Counted from the stretch's first letter, positions 45,797 to 55,230 are shown. The stretch: 64,000 nt of DNA from an uncultured Prevotellaceae bacterium (GCA_905207705.1 CAJLMA010000001.1:372001-436000), one strand, 5' to 3'. Translations and numbers: made by a program. Notes: generated from the letters alone by a model not told the origin.

Positions 45797-48235
45797 ATGA
45801 AAGTACTGAAATTCGGTGGGACATCGGTAGGCACAGTGGAAAGTCTGCGCAACGTAAAGCAGATAGTCGAAGAATGCGACGAGCAGGTAATAGTCGTCGT
45901 ATCGGCCCTCGGCGGAATAACCGACCAATTAATCAACACTGCCAAACAAGCAGCAAAGGGTGACATGGGATACCTGCAAAACTATGCTGCAATCGTGGAA
46001 CGCCACAACAAAATAATTGACGGTATTGTTCCCGACAAGCGCAAACTTGACGTGCATTCCATAATAAGCCCTCTGCTTGAAGAACTCGGCAACATATATC
46101 GCGGCATAGCCCTCATCAAGGATCTGTCGGCAAGAACTCTCGACATCGTCGTCAGCTACGGGGAAAGGCTATCCTCGGTGATAATAAGCCGCATCATCAA
46201 CAACGCTCGCCACTTCGACTCCAGAAACTTCATAAAGACTGAAACACAATTCAACAAGCATATTGCCGACTTGAAATTGACCGAAACGCTCATCCATGAG
46301 ACGTTCAACAATTTCAAAGGCAAAGTAGCCGTCGTGCCTGGATTTATCTCTACCGACCGCGAAACCGGTGACATAACAAACCTTGGTCGCGGAGGCAGCG
46401 ACTACACCGCAGCAATAATCGCAGCAGCACTCGATGCCGAACAGCTTGAAATATGGACCGATGTGGATGGATTCATGACTGCCGACCCGCGTGTCATATC
46501 CTCGGCTTATGTAATAAGCCACCTCACATTCATCGAGGCGATGGAACTTTGCAATTTCGGTGCAAAAGTAGTGTATCCGCCTACTATTTACCCGGTATAT
46601 CACAAGAACATCCCTATCAAGATAAAAAACACATTCAATCCTTCAGCTCCCGGCACTCTCATTTCGGGTAACGCCTCAAGCCATGAAGGCAAAGCCATAA
46701 AAGGCATCTCGTCAATAAACGACACCTGCCTCATCACGCTGACCGGATTTGGAATGGTAGGTGTAATCGGCATTAATTCGCGCATATTCAACGCGTTGGC
46801 ACGAAACGGAATCAGTGTGTTCCTTGTTTCTCAAGCCTCATCCGAACACAACACGTCATTTGCAGTCAAGAATTGCGATGCCGACATTGCTGTTGCAGTA
46901 TTGAAAGAAGAATTCAAAGCCGAGCTCACCACCGGTGAAATAAGCGACATCACACCCGAGCGCGACCTTGCAACAGTGGCCATTGTTGGCGAAAACATGA
47001 AACACACGCCCGGAATAGCCGGAAGGCTGTTCAATACGCTCGGACGTAATGGCATTAACGTAATTGCTTGTGCCCAAGGTGCATCCGAGACCAACATCTC
47101 GTTTGTAATAAAACTTGGAAGCCTGCGAAAAGCCCTCAATGTGATTCATGACTCTTTTTTCTTATCAGACACACAAGTCCTGAACTTATTTGTCACAGGA
47201 ATCGGTAATGTTGGTCGAAACCTGCTGGAACAAATAAACAAACAAAAATCAAATTTGCTCAAGGACAAAGCTCTCGAACTTCGTGTGGTAGGAATCGCTA
47301 ATTCAAAGAAATGTATATTCACTCGCAAAGGAATCGATACGGCAAATTATGCAGAAGAAATTGAAAAAACAGGCGAACCCGTGTCGCCACAGAAGATAGC
47401 CGACGAGATAGTCAAAATGAACATCTTCAACTCGGTATTTGTCGATTGTACTGCAAGCAAGGAGATTGCAAGCCTGTACAAGACATTGCTGAGCCACAAT
47501 GTCAATGTCGTTGCGGCAAACAAAATCGCTGCATCATCAGAGTATTCTGTTTATGAAGAGTTAAAGCAAATTGCACGAAAGCGCGATGTGAAATTCCTGT
47601 TTGAGACAAACGTAGGAGCAGGACTCCCCATCATAAACACCATAAACAACTTGATAAACTCGGGCGACAAGATTCTGAAAATAGAAGCAGTACTCTCAGG
47701 TACGCTCAACTACATCTTCAATACCGTAAGCAAAGATATTCCTCTTAGCAAAGCCATTGAAATGGCAAAGCAAACAGGATATGCCGAACCCGATCCTCGA
47801 ACCGACCTCAGTGGCAAGGATGTCATAAGAAAAATCGTCATTCTTGCTCGTGAATCGGGATACAAGGTGGAACAAGAAAATGTAATTGTGGGCGAATTTA
47901 TTCCTGCCGAGTGCTTTGAAGGCGACAGCTCAAGTTTCATCGACAAGGTAAAAGCCTACGATGCCACGTTTGAGAAAAAACGCGCCGAAGCCGAGCTCAA
48001 CAATAAACACATGCGTTACATTGCCCGACTTGAAAACGGAGTCGTATCGACAGGCATCGAAGAAGTGTCTGTAGGGCATCCGTTCTATGCTCTCGAGGGC
48101 AGCAACAACGTGATTCTCATCACTACCGAAAGGTACAAGGAGTATCCTATGGAAATAAAAGGATACGGGGCCGGTGCCGAAGTGACCGCTGCCGGGGCGT
48201 TTGCCGACATCATAAGCATCGCCAATATTAGATAA
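45797..48235 (+). CDS. thrA: Bifunctional aspartate kinase / homoserine dehydrogenase
   Basis: 812 residues from MKVLKFGGTSVGTVES; the open frame starts at 45752 but the family N-terminus is this methionine. The aspartate kinase domain (KFGGTSVG, GFISTDRETGDITNLGRGGSD in parts, EIWTDVDG) spans about 1-285. Two ACT regulatory segments (VGVIGINSRIFNALARNGIS, VAIVGENMKHTPG) follow to about 450. A homoserine dehydrogenase domain (LFVTGIGNVGRNLLEQI, AVLSGTLNYIFN, GYAEPDPRTDLSGKDVIRK) forms the C-terminus. It supplies homoserine for threonine and methionine. First gene of thrA-apgM-thrC. Confidence 0.96.
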   Translation: MKVLKFGGTSVGTVESLRNVKQIVEECDEQVIVVVSALGGITDQLINTAKQAAKGDMGYLQNYAAIVERHNKIIDGIVPDKRKLDVHSIISPLLEELGNIYRGIALIKDLSARTLDIVVSYGERLSSVIISRIINNARHFDSRNFIKTETQFNKHIADLKLTETLIHETFNNFKGKVAVVPGFISTDRETGDITNLGRGGSDYTAAIIAAALDAEQLEIWTDVDGFMTADPRVISSAYVISHLTFIEAMELCNFGAKVVYPPTIYPVYHKNIPIKIKNTFNPSAPGTLISGNASSHEGKAIKGISSINDTCLITLTGFGMVGVIGINSRIFNALARNGISVFLVSQASSEHNTSFAVKNCDADIAVAVLKEEFKAELTTGEISDITPERDLATVAIVGENMKHTPGIAGRLFNTLGRNGINVIACAQGASETNISFVIKLGSLRKALNVIHDSFFLSDTQVLNLFVTGIGNVGRNLLEQINKQKSNLLKDKALELRVVGIANSKKCIFTRKGIDTANYAEEIEKTGEPVSPQKIADEIVKMNIFNSVFVDCTASKEIASLYKTLLSHNVNVVAANKIAASSEYSVYEELKQIARKRDVKFLFETNVGAGLPIINTINNLINSGDKILKIEAVLSGTLNYIFNTVSKDIPLSKAIEMAKQTGYAEPDPRTDLSGKDVIRKIVILARESGYKVEQENVIVGEFIPAECFEGDSSSFIDKVKAYDATFEKKRAEAELNNKHMRYIARLENGVVSTGIEEVSVGHPFYALEGSNNVILITTERYKEYPMEIKGYGAGAEVTAAGAFADIISIANIR

Positions 48236-48263
48236 CAGTAGTCATTAACTCATAGTTCAATTT

Positions 48264-49475
48264 ATGAAGCACATTATAATATTGGGCGACGGAATGGCTG
48301 ATGAACCGATTCCCGAACTTGGAGACAAGACTCCGCTGCAAGCTGCCGACACCCCTGCCATAGACTGGATAGGAGGTGCCGGAAGGACAGGCATGCTGTA
48401 CACTATCCCACAAGGATATACGCCTGGCAGCGAAGTTGCTCACTTGTCCCTGCTCGGGTACAATCTTCCCGACGTTTTTGAAGGCCGGGGCGTTCTCGAA
48501 GCAGCAAGCATGGGCGTCGCTCTTGAAGACGGGGACATGGCCATGAGATGCAACCTCATCTGCATCCAAGACGGAATCATAAAGAATCACTCGGCAGGAC
48601 ACATCAGCGACGGTGAAGCTTTTGAAATAATAAGATTCCTGAACGACAAATTAGGAACAGATAGGATACACTTCTACCACGGCGTATCCTATAGGCACCT
48701 GCTCGTCATAAAAGGGGGCAACAAGCACTTGCGCTGCACACCGCCGCACGACGTGCCGGGAACGCCTTTTAAAAATGTACTCATAAAAGCGACTGATCCG
48801 GCTGCCGAAGATACTGCAGCCCTGCTAAACAGGTTAATACTTGAATCACAAGAATTGCTCAAAGAGCATCCCGTGAACATCAAGCGCATGAATGAGGGGA
48901 AAGATCCGGCAAACAGCATTTGGCCTTGGTCGGCAGGATACCGCCCGGCAATGGAGCATCTATCTAAAAAATACGGCATCAAAAAAGGTGCCGTAATATC
49001 GGCCGTAGACCTTATAAGGGGTATCGGCGTTTATGCCGGCCTCGAACCCATAAACGTGGAAGGTGCAACAGGATTGTACGACACCAATTATGAAGGGAAA
49101 GCACAAGCGGCAATCGATGCATTACGAGGCGATTACGACTTTGTTTTCCTGCATGTCGAGGCATCCGACGAGGCCGGGCATGAAGGTGATTACAATTTGA
49201 AGGTAAAAACCATCGAAAACCTTGACCACCGCATCTGCAAGCCGATAATCGATGCTACACTTAAAATGAAAGAGCCTGTGACAATAGCGTTGCTCCCCGA
49301 CCACCCTACCCCATGCCGTCTACGCACTCATACGGCAGCTGCGGTGCCTTTTGCAATATTCCGCCCGGGAGAGCGTCCCGACCGTGTGCCTCGATTTGAC
49401 GAAGAAGTGGCGCAATTCGGCATGTACGGAACATTGACAAAAGACCAGTTCATGCGAGCTCTTTTTCAGATATAA
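48264..49475 (+). CDS. ApgM-family metalloenzyme, probable homoserine kinase of the thr operon
   Basis: 403 residues of the cofactor-independent phosphoglycerate mutase (archaeal type) / alkaline-phosphatase superfamily: IILGDGMADEPIPELGDKTPL at the start in pieces, VAHLSLLGYN with the nucleophile region, DFVFLHVEASDEAGHEGD, and the metal-site LLPDHPTPCRLRTHT. Glycolytic mutase activity is the naive call. However, it sits between thrA and thrC (28- and 22-bp gaps), where homoserine kinase is required and no GHMK-type ThrB is present. Members of this family in Bacteroides have been proposed to serve as homoserine kinase, so I infer that role. Confidence 0.85.
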   Translation: MKHIIILGDGMADEPIPELGDKTPLQAADTPAIDWIGGAGRTGMLYTIPQGYTPGSEVAHLSLLGYNLPDVFEGRGVLEAASMGVALEDGDMAMRCNLICIQDGIIKNHSAGHISDGEAFEIIRFLNDKLGTDRIHFYHGVSYRHLLVIKGGNKHLRCTPPHDVPGTPFKNVLIKATDPAAEDTAALLNRLILESQELLKEHPVNIKRMNEGKDPANSIWPWSAGYRPAMEHLSKKYGIKKGAVISAVDLIRGIGVYAGLEPINVEGATGLYDTNYEGKAQAAIDALRGDYDFVFLHVEASDEAGHEGDYNLKVKTIENLDHRICKPIIDATLKMKEPVTIALLPDHPTPCRLRTHTAAAVPFAIFRPGERPDRVPRFDEEVAQFGMYGTLTKDQFMRALFQI

Positions 49476-49497
49476 CACTAAAACTCACTACCACATT

Positions 49498-50808
49498 ATG
49501 TATTATTATAGCACCAATCGCAAAGTATTTGACGAGTCGTTTCAAGAAGCTGTCCTAAAAGGACTTGCGCCCGACAAAGGACTCTTCATGCCTGAAAAAA
49601 TAGCAAAGCTGCCCAAAGCATTCATCAACAACATGTCGCAAATGTCCCTGCAAGAGATTTCCTATGCAGTGGCAAATGCTCTTTTTGGTAACGACATATA
49701 CTGCGACACGCTGAAAGAAATAGTGTATGATGCCATAAATTTTGACATCCCGTTAAAGCACATCACAGGAGACCAGTATGTCCTTGAGCTCTTTCATGGC
49801 CCTACATTGGCATTCAAAGACGTAGGAGCCCGCTTCATGGCAAGAGTGCTCGGATACATTAACTCTCAATCATCCAACGGGAACAAGTGTATCAATGTCC
49901 TCGTTGCCACCTCGGGCGATACTGGCAGCGCCGTTGCCAACGGATTCCTCGGAGTAAAAGGTGTCAGGGTATTCGTGCTTTACCCTCAAGACAAGGTGAG
50001 CAAGATACAAGAAGCCCAATTCACGACACTTGGGCAAAACATAACTGCGCTTGAAATTAACGGGACATTCGACGATTGCCAGGCTCTCGTGAAGAACGCG
50101 TTCATGGATAAGGAATTAAACGAAAAATTGATACTGACAAGTGCCAATTCAATCAACATTGCCCGATTCCTGCCTCAAACGTTCTATTACTTTTATGCAT
50201 TTGCCCAACTTGCAAAACGCGAACAGCCAATCGACAATGTGGTAATTTCTGTCCCAAGCGGAAATTTCGGAAATCTTGCCGCCGGGCTCATCGCCAAGCG
50301 CATGGGGCTTCCTGTGAAACGTTTCATTGCGGCCAACAACAGCAACGGCGTGTTCTACGACTTCTTGCGTACAGGACAATTCGACCCTCGCCCGTCAATC
50401 CCAACGATAGCCAATGCAATGGATGTCGGGAATCCAAGCAATTTTGCCCGTATACTCGACCTTTACGGAAATTCTCATGAGGAAATATGCAAAGACATCA
50501 GCGGATGCACATATACTGATGAGCAAATAAGCGAAACTATTGCAAATACCTATGTCAACGATGATTATTTGCTCGACCCTCACGGCGCGGTCGCTTATCG
50601 TGCCTTATGCGAATACCTGCAACCCGGAGAAGTGGGCATAAGCCTTGAAACTGCTCATCCTGCAAAATTCAAAGACACCGTTGAACAAATAATAGGCAAG
50701 GATATAGAGATCCCTGAAAAACTGAGAGCGTTCATGAACGGTGAGAAACAAACCATAAAACTGAATTCAGGCTTCCACGCTTTCAAAAGCTTCTTGAAAG
50801 AAATCTAA
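49498..50808 (+). CDS. thrC: Threonine synthase
   Basis: 436 residues. PLP-dependent enzyme turning O-phosphohomoserine into threonine. The PLP lysine lies in GPTLAFKDVGARFM, the phosphate loop is ATSGDTGSAVANG, and the C-terminus has LDPHGAVAYRAL and SLETAHPAKF. The N-terminal Thr_synth_N block (YYSTNRKVFDESFQEAVLKG) is intact. Last gene of the operon, followed by a terminator. Confidence 0.96.
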   Translation: MYYYSTNRKVFDESFQEAVLKGLAPDKGLFMPEKIAKLPKAFINNMSQMSLQEISYAVANALFGNDIYCDTLKEIVYDAINFDIPLKHITGDQYVLELFHGPTLAFKDVGARFMARVLGYINSQSSNGNKCINVLVATSGDTGSAVANGFLGVKGVRVFVLYPQDKVSKIQEAQFTTLGQNITALEINGTFDDCQALVKNAFMDKELNEKLILTSANSINIARFLPQTFYYFYAFAQLAKREQPIDNVVISVPSGNFGNLAAGLIAKRMGLPVKRFIAANNSNGVFYDFLRTGQFDPRPSIPTIANAMDVGNPSNFARILDLYGNSHEEICKDISGCTYTDEQISETIANTYVNDDYLLDPHGAVAYRALCEYLQPGEVGISLETAHPAKFKDTVEQIIGKDIEIPEKLRAFMNGEKQTIKLNSGFHAFKSFLKEI

Positions 50809-50822
50809 GAAACAACATAACA

Positions 50823-50861
50823 GTTAGTGCCAAAGTCCTGAAGTTTGGCCTAACAGTTTTT
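50823..50861 (+). terminator. thr operon terminator
   Basis: GTTAG-t-GCCAAA pairs with TTTGGC-c-TAAC around a 9-nt loop, followed by AG and a T-run. It starts 15 nt after the thrC stop. Confidence 0.7.
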
Positions 50862-50906
50862 AATTCTGATATATGTTAATAATTTACAATAACATATATC
50901 AGAATT
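50862..50906. repeat. 17-bp perfect inverted repeat downstream of thrC
   Basis: Arms at 50862-50878 and 50890-50906 (AATTCTGATATATGTTA and its exact complement) with an 11-nt AT-rich loop. It lies directly between the thr terminator and an AT-rich orphan gene. It could be a second terminator, an operator for the orphan, or the end of an inserted segment. Confidence 0.7.
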
Positions 50907-50964
50907 TTAATAATTCTTTGTTTTGAATTAATACCCTCATTAGAACCCTAAATAGACTAAAGCT

Positions 50965-51633
50965 ATGATAATCAATAAGTCTAATGAAGAAATTATTGAG
51001 GAAATCATCTCAAATACATTTAGAATCGTGCAGAATGTATTTGATTTTCAAAGGGAATCAGAACCGAAAAGCTTTATATCATCATCTCGTGAGTCTTCTA
51101 TCATATTCCCTAAAAAGACTGACAACAAAGATAGAATTAGCGAACAGGAATTGAGATTTATTTTTGTCGAACAATTCAATAAATCAATTGATGTAGAAAA
51201 AAACAAACTTTTCTATTCTATTGAAACTCCTACAGAAAATTTATATGATTTCTCGGGAAATGAACCACGAGTTATAGGACAAACAGAACACAAAAATACA
51301 GGAGCAGGAAGATCTGCAAATATCGATTTAGTAATTTTTCAGAAAGACGGCAAGCATATTAACAGGATTGCCATAATAGAATTTAAAGCACTGAACCCCT
51401 CCAAGAAAAACTATAAAAAGGACATTTTAAAACTCCAAACCGAACCTGGAAAATTGAAATATTTTATCCATATAATAAAAAATTGTGACGACGATACGAT
51501 TAAAAACATAAAAGGGAAAATAGGAATCGACAAGATAAAATTTGCTAATATTAAATACAAATGTTGGTGCCTTGACAAGAAAGGACCTATTGACTTCTTT
51601 ATTAATCCTTGCGACACAATCCACACTGATTAA
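50965..51633 (+). CDS. Orphan PD-(D/E)XK-like nuclease-fold protein, AT-rich
   Basis: 222 residues, no signal peptide. The segment SANIDLVIFQ...INRIAIIEFKALN gives D121 and E139-x-K141 in the spacing of the PD-(D/E)XK core, with hydrophobic strands on both sides. The N-terminal 90 residues are helical and acidic/basic mixed. Family not recognised. The reading frame is visibly richer in A+T and Asn/Lys/Ile codons than its neighbours, which suggests recent acquisition. No methylase, helicase or partner gene is adjacent. A defence or mobile-element nuclease is possible but unproven. Confidence 0.6.
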   Translation: MIINKSNEEIIEEIISNTFRIVQNVFDFQRESEPKSFISSSRESSIIFPKKTDNKDRISEQELRFIFVEQFNKSIDVEKNKLFYSIETPTENLYDFSGNEPRVIGQTEHKNTGAGRSANIDLVIFQKDGKHINRIAIIEFKALNPSKKNYKKDILKLQTEPGKLKYFIHIIKNCDDDTIKNIKGKIGIDKIKFANIKYKCWCLDKKGPIDFFINPCDTIHTD

Positions 51634-51938
51634 ATGTGCCACTAAGGATTTCAGAGAATTATGCAGAATGAAAAATCACTATTCTTCAATGCTACATTTT
51701 ATAGCGTTCATAGCATTTTGATAACTATTTCACCAACTTTCAAGATTCCCTTATTGAAAATCTTTATCTGATTCATGCCATTTCCTGTCGGCCAAATTTA
51801 CATATATAAATCGGAACAAGGAGGAGACTGCCATCGAGATGGAGGAATTTCATCAAATAGAGCAAATACAAAAATTACTCTGCAAATTTTATTATGACGC
51901 AACACATTTATGATACCATGAAAAATATTCCCTTCAAG
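51634..51938. other. Non-coding stretch after the PD-(D/E)XK-like gene
   Basis: About 300 bp. A short open frame ending in TGA at 51911-51913 (ETAIEMEEFHQIEQIQKLLC) has protein-like composition and could be the tail of a lost gene, but no start or family is evident. Nothing else is recognised. Confidence 0.4.
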
Positions 51939-51969
51939 TTGTAATTATCATCTCCGTTGTCTATCTTTG
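51939..51969 (+). promoter_or_regulatory. Promoter of the orphan sorting-domain gene
   Basis: TTG at 51939-51941, 20 nt, TATCTTTG at 51962-51969. It overlaps the upstream ATG at 51957 and therefore selects the ATG at 51981 as the start. Confidence 0.7.
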
Positions 51970-51980
51970 TGAGTAAGGTT

Positions 51981-52292
51981 ATGATCAAGCGCATTATAGC
52001 AATATTGGTTATATTGACAGGAAGTTTTGGCATCCACGATACGACATTTTCCATGTATGCAAAGCAACAGGAATTGGCCGAAAGCCCTGTAAACGTTGTC
52101 GGTAGTAATGGCTGCATGACGATTGAGAACTATGGCGATAGCCGAGAACTTACATTTACGGTATATTCAATAACCGGTCAAATCGTAAAATCTGTATCCG
52201 TTGCCGGTGGCTCATCAACGACCATCAATCTACCAAAAGGATTCTATATTGTTAAATGCGATTACTGGTCAAGAAAAGTTGTCGTGAAATGA
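51981..52292 (+). CDS. Stand-alone T9SS-type sorting-domain protein
   Basis: 103 residues. An N-terminal hydrophobic signal (MIKRIIAILVILTGSFG) is followed by about 25 linker residues and then a complete type A sorting-domain pattern: TIENYGDSRELTFTVYSITG, QIVKSV and LPKGFYIVKCDYWSRKVVVK. There is no cargo domain. Possible roles are a decoy or modulator of the T9SS sortase/shuttle, the surviving tail of a deleted cargo gene that regained a signal peptide, or a surface peptide. It has its own consensus promoter and lies 152 bp before the pullulanase gene. Confidence 0.7.
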   Translation: MIKRIIAILVILTGSFGIHDTTFSMYAKQQELAESPVNVVGSNGCMTIENYGDSRELTFTVYSITGQIVKSVSVAGGSSTTINLPKGFYIVKCDYWSRKVVVK

Positions 52293-52444
52293 CACAAACC
52301 CGTCAAACATGAATAATATATCAATTTACAGTATTGAAAAGCCTAAAATAGCCTTTGACAGGAAGACGCAAGTAGCGAAGCTTCCATAGAATATATGATA
52401 ATATCAAACATGTTTCACTTATTTTTTGAAAAAATTTATACTAC

Positions 52445-54487
52445 ATGAAAAAAATTGCATTAAAAGTTTGTGCCTCTACGATGGCCGTGCTGCCTATTTC
52501 GGCAGCCATCCCAATGGCAGCCAATGCACAACAAGCATCTATTACTCAAGCTCAAATGAAAGATTTTGCCAATTATCCGGCCTACGATGGAGAAGACCTT
52601 GAATTGACCATTAACGGCAATAATTACAACTTCCGCTTATGGTCACCTATGGCCGAAGCCGTCAAAGTACATATTTACAACAATGGTCAAGGAGGTATTG
52701 CAATAAAAAGTTACGACCTTACAGGCAATAAGAGTAACGGTACTTGGAGCACAACAGTTGCCGATGCCGACTTGATGAACAAATTCTATACATTCCAAAT
52801 AAAAGTAAATGGCAAATGGCTCGACGAGACTCCCGGTGTCTGGGCAAAGGCTGTCGGCGTTAATGGCAGAAGAGCCGCCATCATCGATTTCGCCAAAACC
52901 AATCCAGAAGGCTGGGAAACCGACAAAGGCCCCGTCGTAAACAATCCTACCGACATCATAATCTATGAAATGCACCATCGCGACTTCTCGATGCACCGCA
53001 ATTCGGGAATAGTCAACAAAGGAAAGTTCATTGCCATGCTCGAAGAAGGCACATTATCGTTAAACGGAGAGCCCACCGGCATCGACCATTTGAAAGAATT
53101 AGGCATCACTCATGTACACATTCTTCCTTCATTTGATTACAACAGCGTCGATGAAACCCAATTGCCTTCAAATGTTTACAACTGGGGATATGATCCCATC
53201 AATTACAATGTCCCCGATGGCTCATATTCCACCAATCCGGCCGACCCGTATTGCCGTATATATGAAATGAAGAAAATGATACAAGCCTTGCACAAAGCCG
53301 GCATAGGCGTAATTATGGATGTCGTTTACAACCACACCGGCATAACACAAGGGTCAAATTTTGAGCTCACTGCTCCTGGTTATTATTACCGTCAACGCGA
53401 AGACGGCACATACTCCGATGCTTCGGGATGCGGAAATGAAACAGCCAGCGACCGCCAACAAATGCGTAATTTCATAGTCAACTCAGTGAAATATTGGATT
53501 GAAGAATACCACATTGACGGCTTCAGGTTTGACTTGATGGCCATTCACGACATCGAAACCATGAATCAAGTGGCAGCAACAGCCAAGTCTATTAATCCTT
53601 CAATTTTCATTTATGGGGAAGGATGGACAGCCGGGAGCTCGCCTCTGCCCGCCGACCAGCAAGCCTTGAAGGTAAATGTAGCTAAAATGACAAATATCGC
53701 AGTGTTCAGCGATGACATTCGCGATGCCGTAAAAGGCCATTATTCCGATGAGAAAGACCGTGGCTTTGCTTCGGGCAAACCGGGCAACGAAGAAACTGTG
53801 AAAATAGGCATTGTGGCATCTACGGCTCATCCTCAAGTCAATTATGATGAAGGGAACAACGCAAAAGCTCCTTACGCCACATCTCCATGCCAAATCATAA
53901 ACTACGTTTCTTGCCATGATGATTTGTGCCTGACCGACAAACTTGCAATCTCAATGGAAGGTACAGACGAGGCCGAACGCATCAACACTGCCAAACTCGC
54001 ACAGACCATCGTCTTTACCTCTCAAGGAGTTCCATTCATGTTTGCCGGTGAAGAGGTATTCCGCGATAAAAAGCGCGTCCACAACAGTTACAATTCTCCC
54101 GACAGCATAAATGCCATAAACTGGAATCAGAAAAAAGAATATCGCAACCTGTTTGACTACTACCGCAACCTTATCGCCATGCGCAAGGCGCATCCCGCAT
54201 TCCGCATGACATCGGCCGAAGATATTGCCAATCACATTAAATTTGACAAGGTAGATGTTCCAAATCTCATATCCTACTCCATCAAAGACAATGCTAACGG
54301 CGACTCATGGAAAGAAATCAAGCTCGTGTTCAATGGTTCTAACGAAGCTCAAACCGTGAAAATAAAGAAAGGTAATTGGAAAATCATTGCTCAAGATGGC
54401 TTGATAGACAAAAACGGCATAGGACAAACCGAAGGCGGCAATATGACACTTAGACCTCACACCGCCATCATCCTTGCAATTGAATAA
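52445..54487 (+). CDS. Secreted type I pullulanase-like GH13 alpha-glucanase
   Basis: 680 residues. Signal peptide (about 1-28), CBM48-like domain (about 40-130), GH13 barrel (about 150-580) and a C-terminal beta domain. Catalytic residues are the nucleophile D363 in DGFRFDLMAIHD, the general acid E392 in IYGEGW, and the stabilising aspartate D492 in VSCHDDL; the pullulanase-type NWGYDPINYNVPDGSY (YNWGYDP) signature is present. It cleaves alpha-1,6 branches of pullulan, glycogen or starch. There is no lipobox and no sorting domain, so it is probably periplasmic. No susCD genes for starch lie nearby. Confidence 0.9.
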   Translation: MKKIALKVCASTMAVLPISAAIPMAANAQQASITQAQMKDFANYPAYDGEDLELTINGNNYNFRLWSPMAEAVKVHIYNNGQGGIAIKSYDLTGNKSNGTWSTTVADADLMNKFYTFQIKVNGKWLDETPGVWAKAVGVNGRRAAIIDFAKTNPEGWETDKGPVVNNPTDIIIYEMHHRDFSMHRNSGIVNKGKFIAMLEEGTLSLNGEPTGIDHLKELGITHVHILPSFDYNSVDETQLPSNVYNWGYDPINYNVPDGSYSTNPADPYCRIYEMKKMIQALHKAGIGVIMDVVYNHTGITQGSNFELTAPGYYYRQREDGTYSDASGCGNETASDRQQMRNFIVNSVKYWIEEYHIDGFRFDLMAIHDIETMNQVAATAKSINPSIFIYGEGWTAGSSPLPADQQALKVNVAKMTNIAVFSDDIRDAVKGHYSDEKDRGFASGKPGNEETVKIGIVASTAHPQVNYDEGNNAKAPYATSPCQIINYVSCHDDLCLTDKLAISMEGTDEAERINTAKLAQTIVFTSQGVPFMFAGEEVFRDKKRVHNSYNSPDSINAINWNQKKEYRNLFDYYRNLIAMRKAHPAFRMTSAEDIANHIKFDKVDVPNLISYSIKDNANGDSWKEIKLVFNGSNEAQTVKIKKGNWKIIAQDGLIDKNGIGQTEGGNMTLRPHTAIILAIE

Positions 54488-54508
54488 TGACCCATTTTCT
54501 TTTCACAT

Positions 54509-54548
54509 AAAAACCTCCTGCCAATCCTCAATCAGGCAGGAGGTTTTA
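54509..54548. terminator. Bidirectional terminator between pullulanase and lipoprotein genes
   Basis: AAAACCTCCTGCC pairs with GGCAGGAGGTTTT around a 12-nt loop, with A- and T-runs on the two sides. It serves the pullulanase gene on plus and the convergent lipoprotein gene on minus. Confidence 0.85.
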
Positions 54549-54576
54549 TTATACCTTTACAAAGACAAGCTACATG

Positions 54577-55230
54577 TTATTCATCCAAATCCAACTCTCC
54601 GTCAGCTATTTGCTCCATGAAATTTGTAAGTCTCTTAATCTCCATACTTTCAGGATCGTATGCAGCAACAACGCGAGTCATTTCCTTGTCAATAAAGCAG
54701 ACAACACTACCCATTAGCACATTTCCCATATTGTTTTTTGCCCGGTAACTATGAATTGCGATATAACCTGTGAATTCGGGATCTACATTCATCCAATCCT
54801 TAATCTCAGACTTTATGTTCTTTATTTTTTCTTCAATTTCTGCTTTTTCCGCCTTATATTCGGCCAATTCCTCTTTTGCCTTATTATAATTCCTTGTTTC
54901 ATAACTAGTCCAACGGTCTTCATATATATCCATACACCTTTCTGCTGATTCAATATCATATTCACAGCTTATTAAATCATTTTGAGCAGATTGCAAATCC
55001 CCACTTGCGTCAATCATAAAATCCCAAAATTCAGGATCAGTTCACGGAGTAAAAGCACTATCCACCATAAATTCCACAGGATCATAACTATCCGGTATAA
55101 GTAAATGATTCTGCACATATTCTCCCACCAAAGTTTTGATTTTTGCTTCTTTCGACACGTCACAAGATATCGCAGCAACAGCCAATCCAGCTACAATAAC
55201 GGCTAAAAACAGTTTTTTCATCGTCCTCAA
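54577..55230 (-). pseudogene. Lipoprotein gene interrupted by an in-frame TGA
   Basis: Read as one frame from MRTMKKLFLAVIVAG at 55230 it encodes 217 codons with a TGA at codon 63 (55044-55042). Upstream is a lipoprotein signal (AVAAISC, then DVSKEAKIKTLVGEYVQNHLL). Downstream, in the same frame, the sequence continues at once with TDPEFWDF and then a coiled-coil stretch (KAKEELAEYKAEKAEIEEK) and a globular tail (GYIAIHSYRAKNNMGN, then GSVVCFID). A single TGG-to-TGA change would restore AFTPWTDPEFW. The family is unknown. Either a recent nonsense mutation or, less likely, read-through; the 3' part could also start at the ATG at 55017. Confidence 0.75.

Noticed and set aside
51757..51913. Short open stretch with protein-like composition after the PD-(D/E)XK-like gene
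   Set aside because: No start codon context, no family, and only about 50 codons; kept only as a possible remnant.
55042..55044. In-frame TGA considered as a selenocysteine codon
   Set aside because: No selenocysteine insertion hairpin or Cys-homologue context could be recognised; a Trp-to-stop mutation is simpler.
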